A stretch of 64,000 bases of DNA, taken from Paenibacillus wulumuqiensis (GTDB taxonomy: Bacteria; Bacillota; Bacilli; Paenibacillales; Paenibacillaceae). This document shows positions 42,716 through 52,320 of this stretch, one piece after another. Position 1 is the first letter of the stretch. Each line of letters starts with the position of its first letter. The notes beneath the pieces were generated by a model, which saw only the letters and a program-made list of their open reading frames with translations, did not search any database and was not told where the DNA came from. A program made the position numbers and the translations under genes. The DNA lies in NCBI RefSeq assembly GCF_000971965.1, contig NZ_KQ040793.1, forward strand, positions 41,624 to 105,623. Reading direction: 5' to 3'.

Positions 42716-43030
42716 TATTTTACCCCTTTCACTCTTGTCATCTGCCTGTCTATGATGGCTAGCCTATTATTACCCGCATGATAGCTGTTCTGAATTATTG
42801 TACCCAAAAATGGCATGATCGCGATTTATGTCATTGTAGAGCTGCCCTGTTTCAGGGAAAATCAGCATGTACAAGTATGTAAGGTCAGGAACAATTGTTA
42901 TTTTCGCTTCAAATGTTATATAATCCTCTTCATCGCAAAGAGTTACATTTTTTTCCACTCCATTTCTGCTGTGCGATACAGCCACAGCAATTGATACTAA
43001 CGCGTTTACTTATTGAAGGAGGTTATACTT
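42716..43030. other. Divergent promoter region, DUF4261 operon / DinB gene
   Basis: 315 bp without a credible gene. An open frame at 42770-42985 on the minus strand has no ribosome site. No specific regulatory signal was recognised. Confidence 0.4.
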
Positions 43031-43549
43031 ATGCTGCATCCCAACACGATCAAAGTCCGCGAACAAATCTGGAGCTTTGCCGACTCGCTGGATGAACCGA
43101 TACTGAATGAACACGCCCGTCCCGACCAGTGGACGATTGCCCAGGTTATGGAGCATCTGTACCTGATGGAGACAGCAATCACCGATCGGCTGATACAGAC
43201 CCTGCAGCAGAATGGTCCTACACCGGCTCCCATTTCCGGGGCTACATCCACTCCATCTTTTCATCTGACACTGGACCGTTCCCGTCATACGCCTGCCCCT
43301 CCCGAACTCGTTCCGGCGGATAAACATCTGACGCTGACTGAACTGCGCACCCGATTGGATCGTTCCCGCAGTCGTCTGGAAGAGACGATTGCCGCAGCCA
43401 GCAGCGAAGATCTGCGCGGCAAAACGATGAACCATCCGATATTTGGTCCACTGACCCTGGAAGAATGGCATGAATTTGTCGGTCTTCATGAGCAGCGCCA
43501 TCTGGAGCAGATGAAAGAGATCCAGGCTGCGCTTGGCAGTACCGGATAA
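43031..43549 (+). CDS. DinB-superfamily protein
   Basis: A 172-residue four-helix-bundle protein of the DinB_2 type. The metal-ligand histidines appear in AQVMEHLYLMETAI and in the C-terminal FVGLHEQRHLEQMKEIQ. Members transfer thiols or remain uncharacterised. The middle (PAPISGATSTPSFHL) is a longer loop than in the other DinB protein of this window. ATG at 43031 has AGGAGG 8 bases upstream; TTG 43013 lies before that ribosome site and is not used. Divergent from the DUF4261 operon. Confidence 0.85.
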   Translation: MLHPNTIKVREQIWSFADSLDEPILNEHARPDQWTIAQVMEHLYLMETAITDRLIQTLQQNGPTPAPISGATSTPSFHLTLDRSRHTPAPPELVPADKHLTLTELRTRLDRSRSRLEETIAAASSEDLRGKTMNHPIFGPLTLEEWHEFVGLHEQRHLEQMKEIQAALGSTG

Positions 43550-43796
43550 CTCCGAACCGACTTTGGTCGCTTGCAGATGCTGTGGTACGAAAATGCATTC
43601 CAAGCGGACTGCAGCAGCGCTCAATATTCAAACAGACTGCTGCCCGGTTACCTGTTCGCCTCCTGTATCTTGTGAGGTGGACGGGTGAGCGGGCTATTTG
43701 GGATTTCAGATGGCTGTATTCTCATAAATGCCGCTATGACTTGTAGCACTCACTATATATGCATCCTGCCTTCGGATACCGGCAGCAATCAGCCAT

Positions 43797-44252
43797 TTAG
43801 ATGTGCAGCGTTGATTCGATCATCCGATATTCATAACCGGAAGAAATAACCTCGATATGGCTGTCATAGCCCATAATCAGATAATGCTGCAGACCAAGCC
43901 GATGATGGGGATCGAAAAGGTTTTCTTTATCGCGGAGGATGGCGGAATTGTCGATCCGGTACAATCCGGGCTCCGGATGATAGCCGTGTCTGCTCCAGAA
44001 GGACAGTACATTATCAGGAGCTGACGGCATTTCGATATGGCCGTGATTCATTTCAAAAAAGTTCATTGTTACACATCGCAGCTCTGCTACCGTACGGAAT
44101 TGCAAGAGCATCTCGCGGTAATGATTCTTCTCTACATCCTCCCTTTGCTGGATATCGATCCGGACGCTGACCCCGCCGGACTCCGTATAGGTCACTTCAA
44201 GATCGGTAGCCGTTATGCGAAAATCGACTTGTTCGGGAATTAGACTGATCAT
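43797..44252 (-). CDS. Hypothetical protein
   Basis: A 151-residue soluble protein without recognised domain, signal peptide or membrane helix. It begins with alternating beta-type segments (VDFRITATDLEVTYTESGGVSVRIDI) and is rich in aromatic and charged residues. GGAG lies 8 bases before ATG. It is flanked by intergenic regions of about 250-290 bp with no recognised signals, and is divergent from the peptidase gene at 44543. Confidence 0.55.
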   Translation of the reverse strand: MISLIPEQVDFRITATDLEVTYTESGGVSVRIDIQQREDVEKNHYREMLLQFRTVAELRCVTMNFFEMNHGHIEMPSAPDNVLSFWSRHGYHPEPGLYRIDNSAILRDKENLFDPHHRLGLQHYLIMGYDSHIEVISSGYEYRMIESTLHI

Positions 44253-44542
44253 AAATTTTCTCCATTCCTGGTCTGTGCCGGGCTGCCGGCTGCAGTCCGT
44301 TTACTTGGATACCTTTTGCCGCTGGCCTCGCGGATTGTTCATTTCCTTTACCGATGCCAAAAGCGTTATCATTATGAGCGATTATATCACCTCCCGCCCT
44401 GCTGACCTAACCGTTCGATCATGCCTGCGGCTTTTCCTGAACGGGATTAACCGCTACAATAGAAAGAGTGATATTGCCCGCCAAGGGTAATGGTATTACA
44501 GAATCCGCATTATTCATCTTACAATGACAAGGAGCTGCACCT

Positions 44543-45631
44543 ATGGATGACAGAATTGCCACCCTGCGTGGATTAATGAGAGAGGCTGGTATGAACAGCC
44601 TGCTGATCACCGATCCAAAGCATGTCTACTATCTGACCGGATTTGCGAGCGATCCGCATGAACGTTTTCTGGGATTGTTTATTCCCGATGGAGAAGAAGC
44701 TTTTATGCTGGTGCCTGCGCTGGACGAAGACAAGGCGCGCAGCGTATCCAGTGTGGAACGAATCGAGACCCATACGGATACAGACAACCCGTACATCCGG
44801 CTCAAGCACTGCATCAGCGGCAATGTCGGCAATCTGGGTCTGGAAAAGGAACACCTGTCGGTTGCCCGCTTTGAACAGCTGTCTGCGGAGCTGAACGCAG
44901 CTTCCTATATCGATGTAGGCAGTATACTGAACAGCATGCGTTCACGCAAATCGCCGGAAGAAGTGGAGCGGATGCGTGAATCCATCCTCAAAATCGAAGA
45001 GGTGCTGCGCCGTGGGCTGTCCAGCGTGAAGATCGGCATTACCGAAATCGAACTGGTCGCCGAACTGGAATACCAGATGAAAAAGCTTGGTGCCGAGAAA
45101 CCTGCTTTTGACACGATGGTATTGTCCGGTCCAAATACGGCCTTGCCTCACGGTGTACCGGGATCACGCAAGCTGGCGTCCGGTGAGCTGGTCATGTTCG
45201 ATCTTGGACTGTTTTACAATGGTTATGCGTCGGATATCACACGTACGTTTGCTATCGGTGAGGTCGATGAGGAGGCGAAGCGCATCTACAACACGGTGCT
45301 GGCAGCCAATGAAGCGGCGATCCGGGCGACTCGCCCGGGCGTTACTTTTGCCTCGATCGACAAGGCTGCGCGCGATGTAATTACCGAAGCCGGCTACGGT
45401 CCTCGCTTCATCCACCGTCTCGGACATGGTCTGGGCATGGATACACATGAATATCCTTCCGTACATGGCGGCAATGAGAACGTACTGGAAGAAGGCGTAC
45501 TGTTCACCGTTGAACCGGGTATCTATGTACCGGGCCACTGTGGCGTACGGATCGAGGATGATGTAATCGTAACGGCGGATGGTGTGGATGTACTGTCTTC
45601 TTTCCCAAAAGAACTGACGGTTATCGGCTAA
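44543..45631 (+). CDS. Xaa-Pro aminopeptidase-type M24 metallopeptidase (YqhT-like)
   Basis: A 362-residue dimetal peptidase with the pita-bread fold. The N-terminal creatinase-like domain spans about residues 1-130. The catalytic domain holds all five metal ligands: Asp in VMFDLGLFYNGY, Asp in SDITRTFA, His in HRLGHGLGMDTHEYP, Glu in FTVEPGIYVP and Glu in GVRIEDDVIVT. It removes N-terminal residues preceding proline from peptides in the cytoplasm. AAGGAG lies 11 bases before ATG. Monocistronic, with a strong terminator. Confidence 0.94.
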   Translation: MDDRIATLRGLMREAGMNSLLITDPKHVYYLTGFASDPHERFLGLFIPDGEEAFMLVPALDEDKARSVSSVERIETHTDTDNPYIRLKHCISGNVGNLGLEKEHLSVARFEQLSAELNAASYIDVGSILNSMRSRKSPEEVERMRESILKIEEVLRRGLSSVKIGITEIELVAELEYQMKKLGAEKPAFDTMVLSGPNTALPHGVPGSRKLASGELVMFDLGLFYNGYASDITRTFAIGEVDEEAKRIYNTVLAANEAAIRATRPGVTFASIDKAARDVITEAGYGPRFIHRLGHGLGMDTHEYPSVHGGNENVLEEGVLFTVEPGIYVPGHCGVRIEDDVIVTADGVDVLSSFPKELTVIG

Positions 45632-45657
45632 TATCGCTCTATCGGCCAGAACCAAAT

Positions 45658-45706
45658 AAAGACACGCTTCCTGCGCATGGAATATACGCAGGAGGCGTGT
45701 CTTTTT
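45658..45706 (+). terminator. Terminator of the M24 peptidase gene
   Basis: AAAGACACGCTTCCTGCG pairs with CGCAGGAGGCGTGTCTTT with one mismatch and continues into TT. Confidence 0.92.
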
Positions 45707-45817
45707 GCTGTTGCAGACTCATTGGATCAAGCAGGAGAGTCAGGTTTTATAGATTCATTATCCTACCCGACGGTGTCTGTACCTTATGATTGTTACATCA
45801 GTTATCAATCGCTATGG

Positions 45818-46576
45818 TCAGGACCGTGGCTTGGCTGACGGCTCTTCCCCAACCGCTGCCTGCGGCTGGATCAGCAGCGAACGGTCTTCCTCATGCACTT
45901 TGAAACTGCGTGCCAGATACAGGAAAGGCGTGCCTGCAGCGGTAAGTACAAATTTGAGAATATAGGTTGTCAGGAAAATCTCCAGCCAGACCGACCATTC
46001 GTACATGCCCAGAAAGGCGATGCTGCAAAAAACAAGCGTATCCACAAACGAACTGATCATTGTACTGCCATTGTTGCGAATCCACAGCTGATGCGGAGCC
46101 GGAAAAAGGCCGCGCAGCCATTTATACAATCGAACATCAAGGAACTGACTGACCAGATAGGCGGACAGGCTGGCGATCAGCAGAATCGACAGCGGACCGA
46201 AGATCGTTTTCAGCGCATTCTGGGCATCCTCGGCAATGCCTCCGCCTGGTGCCACCTGGAAATGAATAGCCATCTGCATCACAATCGTCGTTACGACCAA
46301 AGTGAAAAATCCGAACCATACCGCCCTGCGGGCAACACGCGAACCAAAGCGTTCATTCAGCAGATCACTCGCCAGATACATACTCACATACATCGTATTA
46401 CCAAGCGTTGTCGTAATACCAAACAGCTCAATGGTCTTGATCACCTGAATATTCGCCAGAATAGCAGCGATTGCGATCCAGCCATACATCCCCTTGATGC
46501 CAAAAATTCTGTAGCAGATCGTAAATAACGCATAATTCACGATCACGAAAAAAATACCCCATTCTATATTAAACAC
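45818..46576 (-). CDS. Queuosine precursor transporter (YhhQ/QPTR family)
   Basis: A 252-residue protein with about six membrane helices of the VUT/YhhQ family, which imports preQ0/preQ1 for tRNA queuosine. MYVSMYLASDLLNERFGSRVARRAVWFGF and RNNGSTMISSFVDTLVFCSIAF are characteristic. The start is GTG at 46576, 8 bases after GGGGG, and this ribosome site is part of a preQ1-I riboswitch, which independently supports the function. The C-terminal 30 residues are polar. No other queuosine gene is in the window. Confidence 0.93.
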   Translation of the reverse strand: MFNIEWGIFFVIVNYALFTICYRIFGIKGMYGWIAIAAILANIQVIKTIELFGITTTLGNTMYVSMYLASDLLNERFGSRVARRAVWFGFFTLVVTTIVMQMAIHFQVAPGGGIAEDAQNALKTIFGPLSILLIASLSAYLVSQFLDVRLYKWLRGLFPAPHQLWIRNNGSTMISSFVDTLVFCSIAFLGMYEWSVWLEIFLTTYILKFVLTAAGTPFLYLARSFKVHEEDRSLLIQPQAAVGEEPSAKPRS

Positions 46577-46582
46577 TACTCT

Positions 46583-46623
46583 TCCCCCTAGTTTTGATGA
46601 CGCGGGATGGTTACGAACCGCGG
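46583..46623 (-). promoter_or_regulatory. preQ1-I riboswitch controlling the YhhQ-type transporter
   Basis: The minus strand reads CGCGG, a 12-base loop, CCGCG, then TCATCAAAACTAGGGGG. Stem, loop size and the A-rich tail with AAAACTA immediately before the Shine-Dalgarno match preQ1-I riboswitches (compare CTGGG-loop-CCCAG-TTAACAAAACAAGG). The tail merges with the ribosome site 8 bases before the GTG start, so ligand-stabilised pseudoknotting should block translation. Confidence 0.85.
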
Positions 46624-46762
46624 AATATTATTGAAAACCTGTTCTACTTTATCACAGGAATACTGCATTGCCAACATATTGTGGAAAACAGTCCCAGTTT
46701 ATACGTACAGTATATCCACTCTTTTTCCAGTTCTTTCCGGGAAAACAAGACCAGATATCCAT

Positions 46763-46814
46763 AAAAAAACAGGCATGCCCGCTGCATCATCGGATGCGTA
46801 TGGCATGCCTGTTT
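46763..46814 (-). terminator. tcyP terminator
   Basis: AAACAGGCATGCC pairs with GGCATGCCTGTTT, followed by TTTTT on the minus strand, 46 bases past the tcyP stop codon. Confidence 0.92.
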
Positions 46815-46859
46815 CCTGTTGGATTTCTTTGATACATGACCGCAGGATCAGCTTTGTAA

Positions 46860-48257
46860 TCAGGACGCTTCGGCTGTATCCAGATCCCGGTCTTCGTTAT
46901 TGTAGATATCTTTGTCATGTTCCTTGAGTACACGGCTGCTGACCAGGCCGGCTGTCATCGATCCGCTCACATTAAGCGCAGTGCGACCCATATCGATCAG
47001 CGGTTCAACGGAAATGAGCAGACCTGCCAGGGCTACCGGCATATTCATGGTCGACAGAACGATCAGCGCGGCAAATGTAGCTCCACCGCCCACACCTGCA
47101 ACACCAAGGGAGCTGATCGTTACAACAGCGATCAGCGTCAGAATGAACTGCCAATCCAGCGGATTGATGCCCACGGTCGGTGCAATCATGATCGCCAGCA
47201 TGGATGGGTAGATCCCTGCGCAGCCATTTTGTCCAATCGTCGCGCCAAAGCTGGCGGATAGATTGGCAATCCCTTCGGAAACGCCCAGTTTGCGGGTCTG
47301 TGTCTCTACGTTAAGTGGAATCGTCGCCGCACTGGAACGGGAAGTAAAGGCAAACGTCAAAGTAGGAATAATTTTCTTCACATACTGTACCGGGTTCAGT
47401 CCGCCGATAGCCAGAATGATCATATGAATGACGAACATCGCGATCAGCGCCACATAGGAAGCGACTACGAATTTGAACAGATTCAGAATATCCTGTCCGC
47501 TCGTGGTGGCGACCATTTTGGTGATCAGCGCCAGAATGCCGTATGGCGTCAGACGCAGAATCAATGTGACCATGCGCATAACGACTCCATAGATCGATTC
47601 CATCAGATTGCGGAATACTTCACCCTGGGCAGGGTTTTTACGCATAAAGCCAAGAGCCGCTACACCGACAAAGGCCGAGAAAATAACAACAGCCAGTGTG
47701 GACGATTGACGCGCTCCGGTCATATCTTCAAACGGATTGGTCGGAATAAATTCCAGCAGCTGGGCCGGCAGCGATTTGTCTTCCACCTCACCAAGACGTT
47801 CCTGCAGCGCCGCTCCACGTTCCTGCTCGACCTGTCCGATCGGCATGCCTTCGGCAGTCAGATTGAAGCTGAGTGCGGAAGCGATCCCTACTGCGGAAGC
47901 GATCGCTGTTGTCAGCAGCAGTACAGCCAGAATGGAACCGCTGATTTTACCCAGGTTCTGACGGCCGCTCAATTTGAGAATGGCCATAATGATCGAGACC
48001 ATAATCAGCGGAATCACGACCATCTGCAGCAACCCTACATAGCCGTTACCGACCAGGCTGAACCATTCCATCGAATCCGAGACCACCTCGGAATCCGGTG
48101 TATAAATCAACTGAAGTGCCGCACCGAACAGAATACCGAGCAGCAGACCGGTGAAGACACGTTTCGTAAAGGAAATATGCTTCTTCTGCATCCAGACCAG
48201 TACGCCGATCAGTACAGCCAGTATCAGTACATTCAGTATAACTAGAAATACATTCAT
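46860..48257 (-). CDS. tcyP: L-cystine/cation symporter TcyP
   Basis: A 465-residue dicarboxylate/amino acid:cation symporter (DAACS) with eight membrane helices and two re-entrant loops. The N-terminal IGVLVWMQKKHISFTKRVFTGLLLGILFGAALQ, FTSRSSAATIPLNVETQTRKLGVSEGIA and NGCAGIYPSMLAIMIAPTVGINP blocks closely match Bacillus TcyP, the main cystine importer. The C-terminus is an acidic cytoplasmic tail. GGGGGAG precedes ATG by 5 bases. It is monocistronic; TcyP genes are usually controlled by sulfur limitation, but no S-box was seen upstream here. Confidence 0.93.
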   Translation of the reverse strand: MNVFLVILNVLILAVLIGVLVWMQKKHISFTKRVFTGLLLGILFGAALQLIYTPDSEVVSDSMEWFSLVGNGYVGLLQMVVIPLIMVSIIMAILKLSGRQNLGKISGSILAVLLLTTAIASAVGIASALSFNLTAEGMPIGQVEQERGAALQERLGEVEDKSLPAQLLEFIPTNPFEDMTGARQSSTLAVVIFSAFVGVAALGFMRKNPAQGEVFRNLMESIYGVVMRMVTLILRLTPYGILALITKMVATTSGQDILNLFKFVVASYVALIAMFVIHMIILAIGGLNPVQYVKKIIPTLTFAFTSRSSAATIPLNVETQTRKLGVSEGIANLSASFGATIGQNGCAGIYPSMLAIMIAPTVGINPLDWQFILTLIAVVTISSLGVAGVGGGATFAALIVLSTMNMPVALAGLLISVEPLIDMGRTALNVSGSMTAGLVSSRVLKEHDKDIYNNEDRDLDTAEAS

Positions 48258-48766
48258 TACTTCTCCCCCTCGAATCTATAAGTTATCTGTATAATTCCGG
48301 TTTTTATTCTATCACAATTCCGAGTAAACAAGTAGTGTTAATTGCATGATATATAAATCCGATTTTTCGCCTTTATTTTGCTTATTTTGATATTTTTTTA
48401 TCAAATTATTGTTTTATACGTAAAAATACCTATTCAAACTACGGTCAATTGATATAGAATAAGAAATTATTTATGCCTTTTATCATGGTTCATTTAGCTT
48501 ATAAATATTCATTTTCATATTATTTCGGAAATGAAAAAGTTTATAAGCCTAATATATTGTCGAAAGGAGTCAAGCAAAACAGGGACCTGGTACTCATAGT
48601 ACATACATATGGATTACAGCCTGTCTTTATACTTCTTAAGAGTATGTATCGTAAAAGCCACGTCAGTTATTGTTACGTCGGGGGACAAACTCAGTTGCGA
48701 AAGTCATTGGATTATGAATTTCAGCAGAGAATTGCAGACTTGTTAGGTATGGAGAGGGGATTCAGC
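48258..48766. other. 509-bp AT-rich region upstream of the membrane chemoreceptor
   Basis: Divergent promoter region of tcyP and the chemoreceptor. 48540-48766 is probably untranslated leader RNA, including a possible c-di-GMP-I-like fold (separate entry). An in-frame open stretch from 48473 is not considered coding. Confidence 0.5.
48545..48640 (+). promoter_or_regulatory. Possible c-di-GMP-I-like riboswitch
   Basis: In order: a GAAA tetraloop hairpin (TCGAAAGGA at 48560-48568), GCAAA (48574-48578), CAGGGACCTGG (48580-48590), a GTAC/GTAC hairpin, TATGG (48608-48612) and CAGCC (48617-48621). This echoes the GEMM-I arrangement with its tetraloop and CCTAAG/TATGG receptor, but the usual ACGCAAAGCC junction and GTTACC end are not matched, so the call is tentative. 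Confidence 0.35.
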
Positions 48767-50461
48767 ATGTTTCGAATTAATCAATCGATCAGCCGTAAAA
48801 TTATGGTGACCTTTGCCCTGTTGATTATCGCAGTGTGTCTGGTCATGAGTATTTTCTTTTATGTTATGACCCGGGGAGTGGTCAACAACAATGTGGTTCC
48901 CCAGTTCCGTCAGGTGCTGAATATTGCGATGGACGGTATTCTCAAAGGTCTCGACAATACGCAGGTTATGCAGTCTGCCCAGGGCAACAGTGGAGAAACG
49001 ATGAAGCTGGAGACCTATCTGGATACCCAGCTCAAAGCGTATGAGCTGGACAATCTGTATGTACTGCGGGTCGACGAGGACAAAGCGGTCGTGACCGCTC
49101 TATCCAATGCCTCCAAAAATTTCAAAAAGGAACAGGCGGTCGAGCTGAGTGACAATATTCAGCAGGCGATGAAGGATGGCAAACTGCTGACCGATCTGTA
49201 TACCACCGATGCCGGCTCGCATGTTACTTATTATTATCGCGTGCCGGGCAGCTCGATCCTGGTTGCTGCCAGTATGGATGCCAGCTTTGTCGACAGCATT
49301 ACCCGCAATCTGGTACTCATGACGCTGGTAATGGCGATCGTGTCGGTAGCTGTCTGCCTCTGGATTGCCTACAAGTTCAGCCGTAAAATCACTCTGCCAC
49401 TGGCACGGCTCGTACGCCATACCCGGCTCGTCGCCGAAGGCAATCTGCAGCAGGATATCAAAATGACCGGCAGTGACGAGATCGCCCAGCTGGCACGAGG
49501 CTTCCGCCTGATGACCGAGAATCTGCGCGCTATGGTCAATCACGTACTGGATAGCTCGGAAAAGGTGTCCATGGGTACCGAAGCATTGACTTCACGGATC
49601 AATAAAATGCACAAAATGGTCGACAGCTCTGTCGAGTCCATCAGCACGATTGAAGGCGGCAGTACGATGATCGCTACCTCCTCTACCGAAAACGCCCGTG
49701 CGATGGAAGAGATTACGAACGGCATCCAGCATATCGCATCGTCTACAGCCGACATTTCGGATCAGATCGGCCAGGCTTCAGACAGTGCAGTCGCCGGTAA
49801 TGATATGGCCCAGAACGCGATTCAGCAGATGAGCTCTGTCGAGCAGGTTGTGACCGATACACGCCAGTCCGTACAGACGCTGATCGACAGTTCCGAAGCA
49901 ATCAGCCAGATTCTGCTCTCAATTGGTGAGATCACCAAACAGATTCAGATGCTGTCACTCAATGCTTCTATCGAAGCAGCACGTGCCGGTGAACATGGAC
50001 GCGGATTCGCCGTCGTCGCTGCCGAAGTACGCAATCTCGCTGATCAGTCCCGTGGTGCTGCCCACCAGATCGAGTCTGCGCTGCAATCGATTCGCGAGGA
50101 ATCGCTGAAATCCACCGAGTCGATGAACCGGGTTAGCCAGGAAGTACAATCCGGTACCCAGCTGGTGCATAAGGCCGGCGAAGCCTTTAACCAGCTGGTC
50201 GAGCTGATGCAGCAGGTGAATATGACCGTACAATCCACCTCGGCTGCTACCCAGGAGATGTCCGCCAGCTCCGAGCAGGTCAGCGCTTCGGTCGATGAGA
50301 CCGCCGAAATCACCCAGAAGGCACTCAGCAATATCAAAGGCATTGCCAAAAATACCGAGCGTCAATCTTCGGAAATGTTCGCTTATGCCGCAGTGATGCA
50401 GGAATTGAACGAACAGGCGGTTTCCCTGCAGGAAGCGGTCAGCAAGTTCAAAGTGGGCTGA
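48767..50461 (+). CDS. Membrane methyl-accepting chemotaxis protein
   Basis: A 564-residue chemoreceptor. Membrane helix 1 (about residues 12-33), extracytoplasmic ligand-binding domain (about 34-176, probably a single Cache-type module, with [19 protein letters not shown] strands near its end), helix 2 (about 178-200), HAMP (about 201-255, [31 protein letters not shown]) and the signalling coiled coil with the CheA/CheW-binding tip [44 protein letters not shown] at 48767 is chosen because GGAGAGGGGA lies upstream and the helix 1 start fits; the 98 residues of upstream open frame have no family match and cover leader RNA. Ligand unknown. Confidence 0.9.
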   Translation: MFRINQSISRKIMVTFALLIIAVCLVMSIFFYVMTRGVVNNNVVPQFRQVLNIAMDGILKGLDNTQVMQSAQGNSGETMKLETYLDTQLKAYELDNLYVLRVDEDKAVVTALSNASKNFKKEQAVELSDNIQQAMKDGKLLTDLYTTDAGSHVTYYYRVPGSSILVAASMDASFVDSITRNLVLMTLVMAIVSVAVCLWIAYKFSRKITLPLARLVRHTRLVAEGNLQQDIKMTGSDEIAQLARGFRLMTENLRAMVNHVLDSSEKVSMGTEALTSRINKMHKMVDSSVESISTIEGGSTMIATSSTENARAMEEITNGIQHIASSTADISDQIGQASDSAVAGNDMAQNAIQQMSSVEQVVTDTRQSVQTLIDSSEAISQILLSIGEITKQIQMLSLNASIEAARAGEHGRGFAVVAAEVRNLADQSRGAAHQIESALQSIREESLKSTESMNRVSQEVQSGTQLVHKAGEAFNQLVELMQQVNMTVQSTSAATQEMSASSEQVSASVDETAEITQKALSNIKGIAKNTERQSSEMFAYAAVMQELNEQAVSLQEAVSKFKVG

Positions 50462-50571
50462 TTGCTCTAGAGCATAAGCATGGCGGTCTCATTGTGCAGA
50501 TAGCATGTATCATGCTGTAAAGAGTTAGTTGTATATAGAGTTCGATTATGATTGGATCATTTATGTAACAT

Positions 50572-50611
50572 CAAAAAGCGGCCTTCGTAGGATGGAAGGT
50601 CGCTTTTTGGG
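50572..50611. terminator. Bidirectional terminator between chemoreceptor and cobQ
   Basis: AAAAAGCGgCCTTC pairs with GAAGGtCGCTTTTT; A-run and T-run flanks allow use from both strands. Confidence 0.85.
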
Positions 50612-50638
50612 CTGTACCTGCATTTGGTCGGGTCGCTT

Positions 50639-50689
50639 CATCCGCTCTAGAAAGGAATAAGGGCATGTCCTCCGGTTAAGCCTGGAGAT
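50639..50689. repeat. Intergenic repeat copy B (diverged)
   Basis: This 51-bp stretch aligns without gaps to 63505-63555 at about 40 of 51 positions, including an uninterrupted GTCCTCCGGTT and GGAGAT. Unlike the 63.5-kb copy it has no facing inverted arm. Confidence 0.6.
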
Positions 50690-50738
50690 TAACGCAGCAA
50701 ATAAACAGATAAAATATAGAATTGCGATTATACAGGCC

Positions 50739-52298
50739 TTAGCGACCGGCTGCAATATGATAGATACGTTCCATATCCAGATGCTTGCGTACCGTATCGG
50801 CCAGGCGGTCAAAGGCTTCCTCGCGGTGGGTGTATCCGTGGATGCTCTCGTTCAGCGGTTCCAGTCCTTTGAGCTGCCGCAGGGAATTGAGCCAGCTGCG
50901 GCGCAGCCGGTCATTATCGAATACGCCATGCAGGTACGTTCCCCAGACCGACCCATCCGGCAGGATGCAGCCGTCTTCAATAGCAGTCGGGTGGTGATCG
51001 GTTATGTGGTGCAGGTGGAACAAGGATTGCACATCGGCTCCGGATTCTACGGTTGTGGTGCCCATATGGATTTCGTATCCTTTTACGGGAATGGTCGGCT
51101 GCTCTTCATCTGTCTTTTGCAGGAGCAGCCGACCTGCGGCGGTCAGATGACCTTCTGCATGCACGGTCGTTTTGGATGCCGCAAATACGGTCGATATCGG
51201 CAGCAGGCCGAGTCCTTTGGCAGTTCTTGGAGTCGGCGAATCATAGCCGGCCGGGTCCTGCAGCGTCTGTCCCAGCATCTGGTAGCCGCCGCAGATACCG
51301 ACCAGCTGTACGGCTCGCCGGGCGTGCAGTTCGCTGATCCTGCGGGTCAATCCCCTTTCCTGCAGAAATTCCAGATCGCCGAGCGTGTCCTTGGTTCCCG
51401 GCAAAATGATCACATCCGGCGTACCGAGCTGGTCTTCATGATCTACATAACGCACCGATACATCCGGCTCGGCTTCCAGAAGGTCCATATCTGTGAAGTT
51501 GGAGATGCGCGGATAATGAATAACGGTAATATCCAGTTCACGGCCGGGCAGCGGACGGCTGGATTTGCGCTGCAGGGCAACAGAATCTTCCGCTTCCAGA
51601 TGCAGATTCTCCTCGTATGGCAGCACGCCGATAACCGGAATGCCGGTACGCCGCTCCAACCAGTCGAGTCCGGGCTGCAGCAGGGCGAGATCACCGCGGA
51701 ATTTGTTGATAATAAAGCCTTTGACCCGGCTGCGTTCATGGAGTTCCAGCAGCTCCAGCGTGCCGACGATCGCAGCGAATACACCGCCCCGGTCAATATC
51801 CGCGACCAGCAGCACCGGCGCATCCGCCCAGCCGGCCAGATTCATATTGACGATATCCCGGTCCTTGAGATTGATCTCTGCCGGACTGCCAGCCCCCTCC
51901 ATCACCACCATCTCATGCTGATCGCGCAGCCGGTTCAGCGCCTCCATCACCAGCGTACGGGCCTGCGGCAGAAAATTCTGACGATAATCCCATGCGCTCA
52001 TCTGTGCATAGGGCTGACCATGTACCACAATCTGTGAATGCATATCCCGAACAGGCTTGATCAAAATTGGGTTCATGTCGGTCGTAGCGAGTTTGCCGCA
52101 AGCTTCGGCCTGCACGCCCTGGGCCCGACCGATTTCCCTTCCGTCTACAGTTACATAGGAGTTGTTGGCCATATTCTGGGATTTGAAAGGCGCCGTATCC
52201 CATCCATCCTGGGTAAAGATGCGGCAGAGGGCTGTAGTGATTACACTTTTCCCCACATCTGATGCTGTTCCCTGCAGCATAATGATCGACCTTCTCAT
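50739..52298 (-). CDS. cobQ: Cobyric acid synthase
   Basis: A 519-residue glutamine-dependent amidotransferase that adds four amides to adenosylcobyrinic acid a,c-diamide. The N-terminal dethiobiotin-synthetase-like ATPase domain begins IMLQGTASDVGKSVITTALCRIF and includes KSQNMANNSYVT; the C-terminal class I glutaminase domain has its nucleophile Cys in VGICGGYQMLG and a conserved His in GTYLHGVFDND. AAGGAG precedes ATG by 8 bases. Last gene of the cobT-cobU-cobS-cobQ block, 22 bp after cobS. Confidence 0.95.
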   Translation of the reverse strand: MRRSIIMLQGTASDVGKSVITTALCRIFTQDGWDTAPFKSQNMANNSYVTVDGREIGRAQGVQAEACGKLATTDMNPILIKPVRDMHSQIVVHGQPYAQMSAWDYRQNFLPQARTLVMEALNRLRDQHEMVVMEGAGSPAEINLKDRDIVNMNLAGWADAPVLLVADIDRGGVFAAIVGTLELLELHERSRVKGFIINKFRGDLALLQPGLDWLERRTGIPVIGVLPYEENLHLEAEDSVALQRKSSRPLPGRELDITVIHYPRISNFTDMDLLEAEPDVSVRYVDHEDQLGTPDVIILPGTKDTLGDLEFLQERGLTRRISELHARRAVQLVGICGGYQMLGQTLQDPAGYDSPTPRTAKGLGLLPISTVFAASKTTVHAEGHLTAAGRLLLQKTDEEQPTIPVKGYEIHMGTTTVESGADVQSLFHLHHITDHHPTAIEDGCILPDGSVWGTYLHGVFDNDRLRRSWLNSLRQLKGLEPLNESIHGYTHREEAFDRLADTVRKHLDMERIYHIAAGR

Positions 52299-52320
52299 GA
52301 AGATGTCTCCTTTTGATTTC

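Noticed and set aside
42770..42985. Small minus-strand ORF of 71 codons
   Set aside because: It would start at GTG with no ribosome site and has no recognisable content.
48473..48766. N-terminal extension of the membrane chemoreceptor by 98 residues
   Set aside because: No ribosome site, no chemoreceptor relative begins this way, and the stretch has the look of structured leader RNA.
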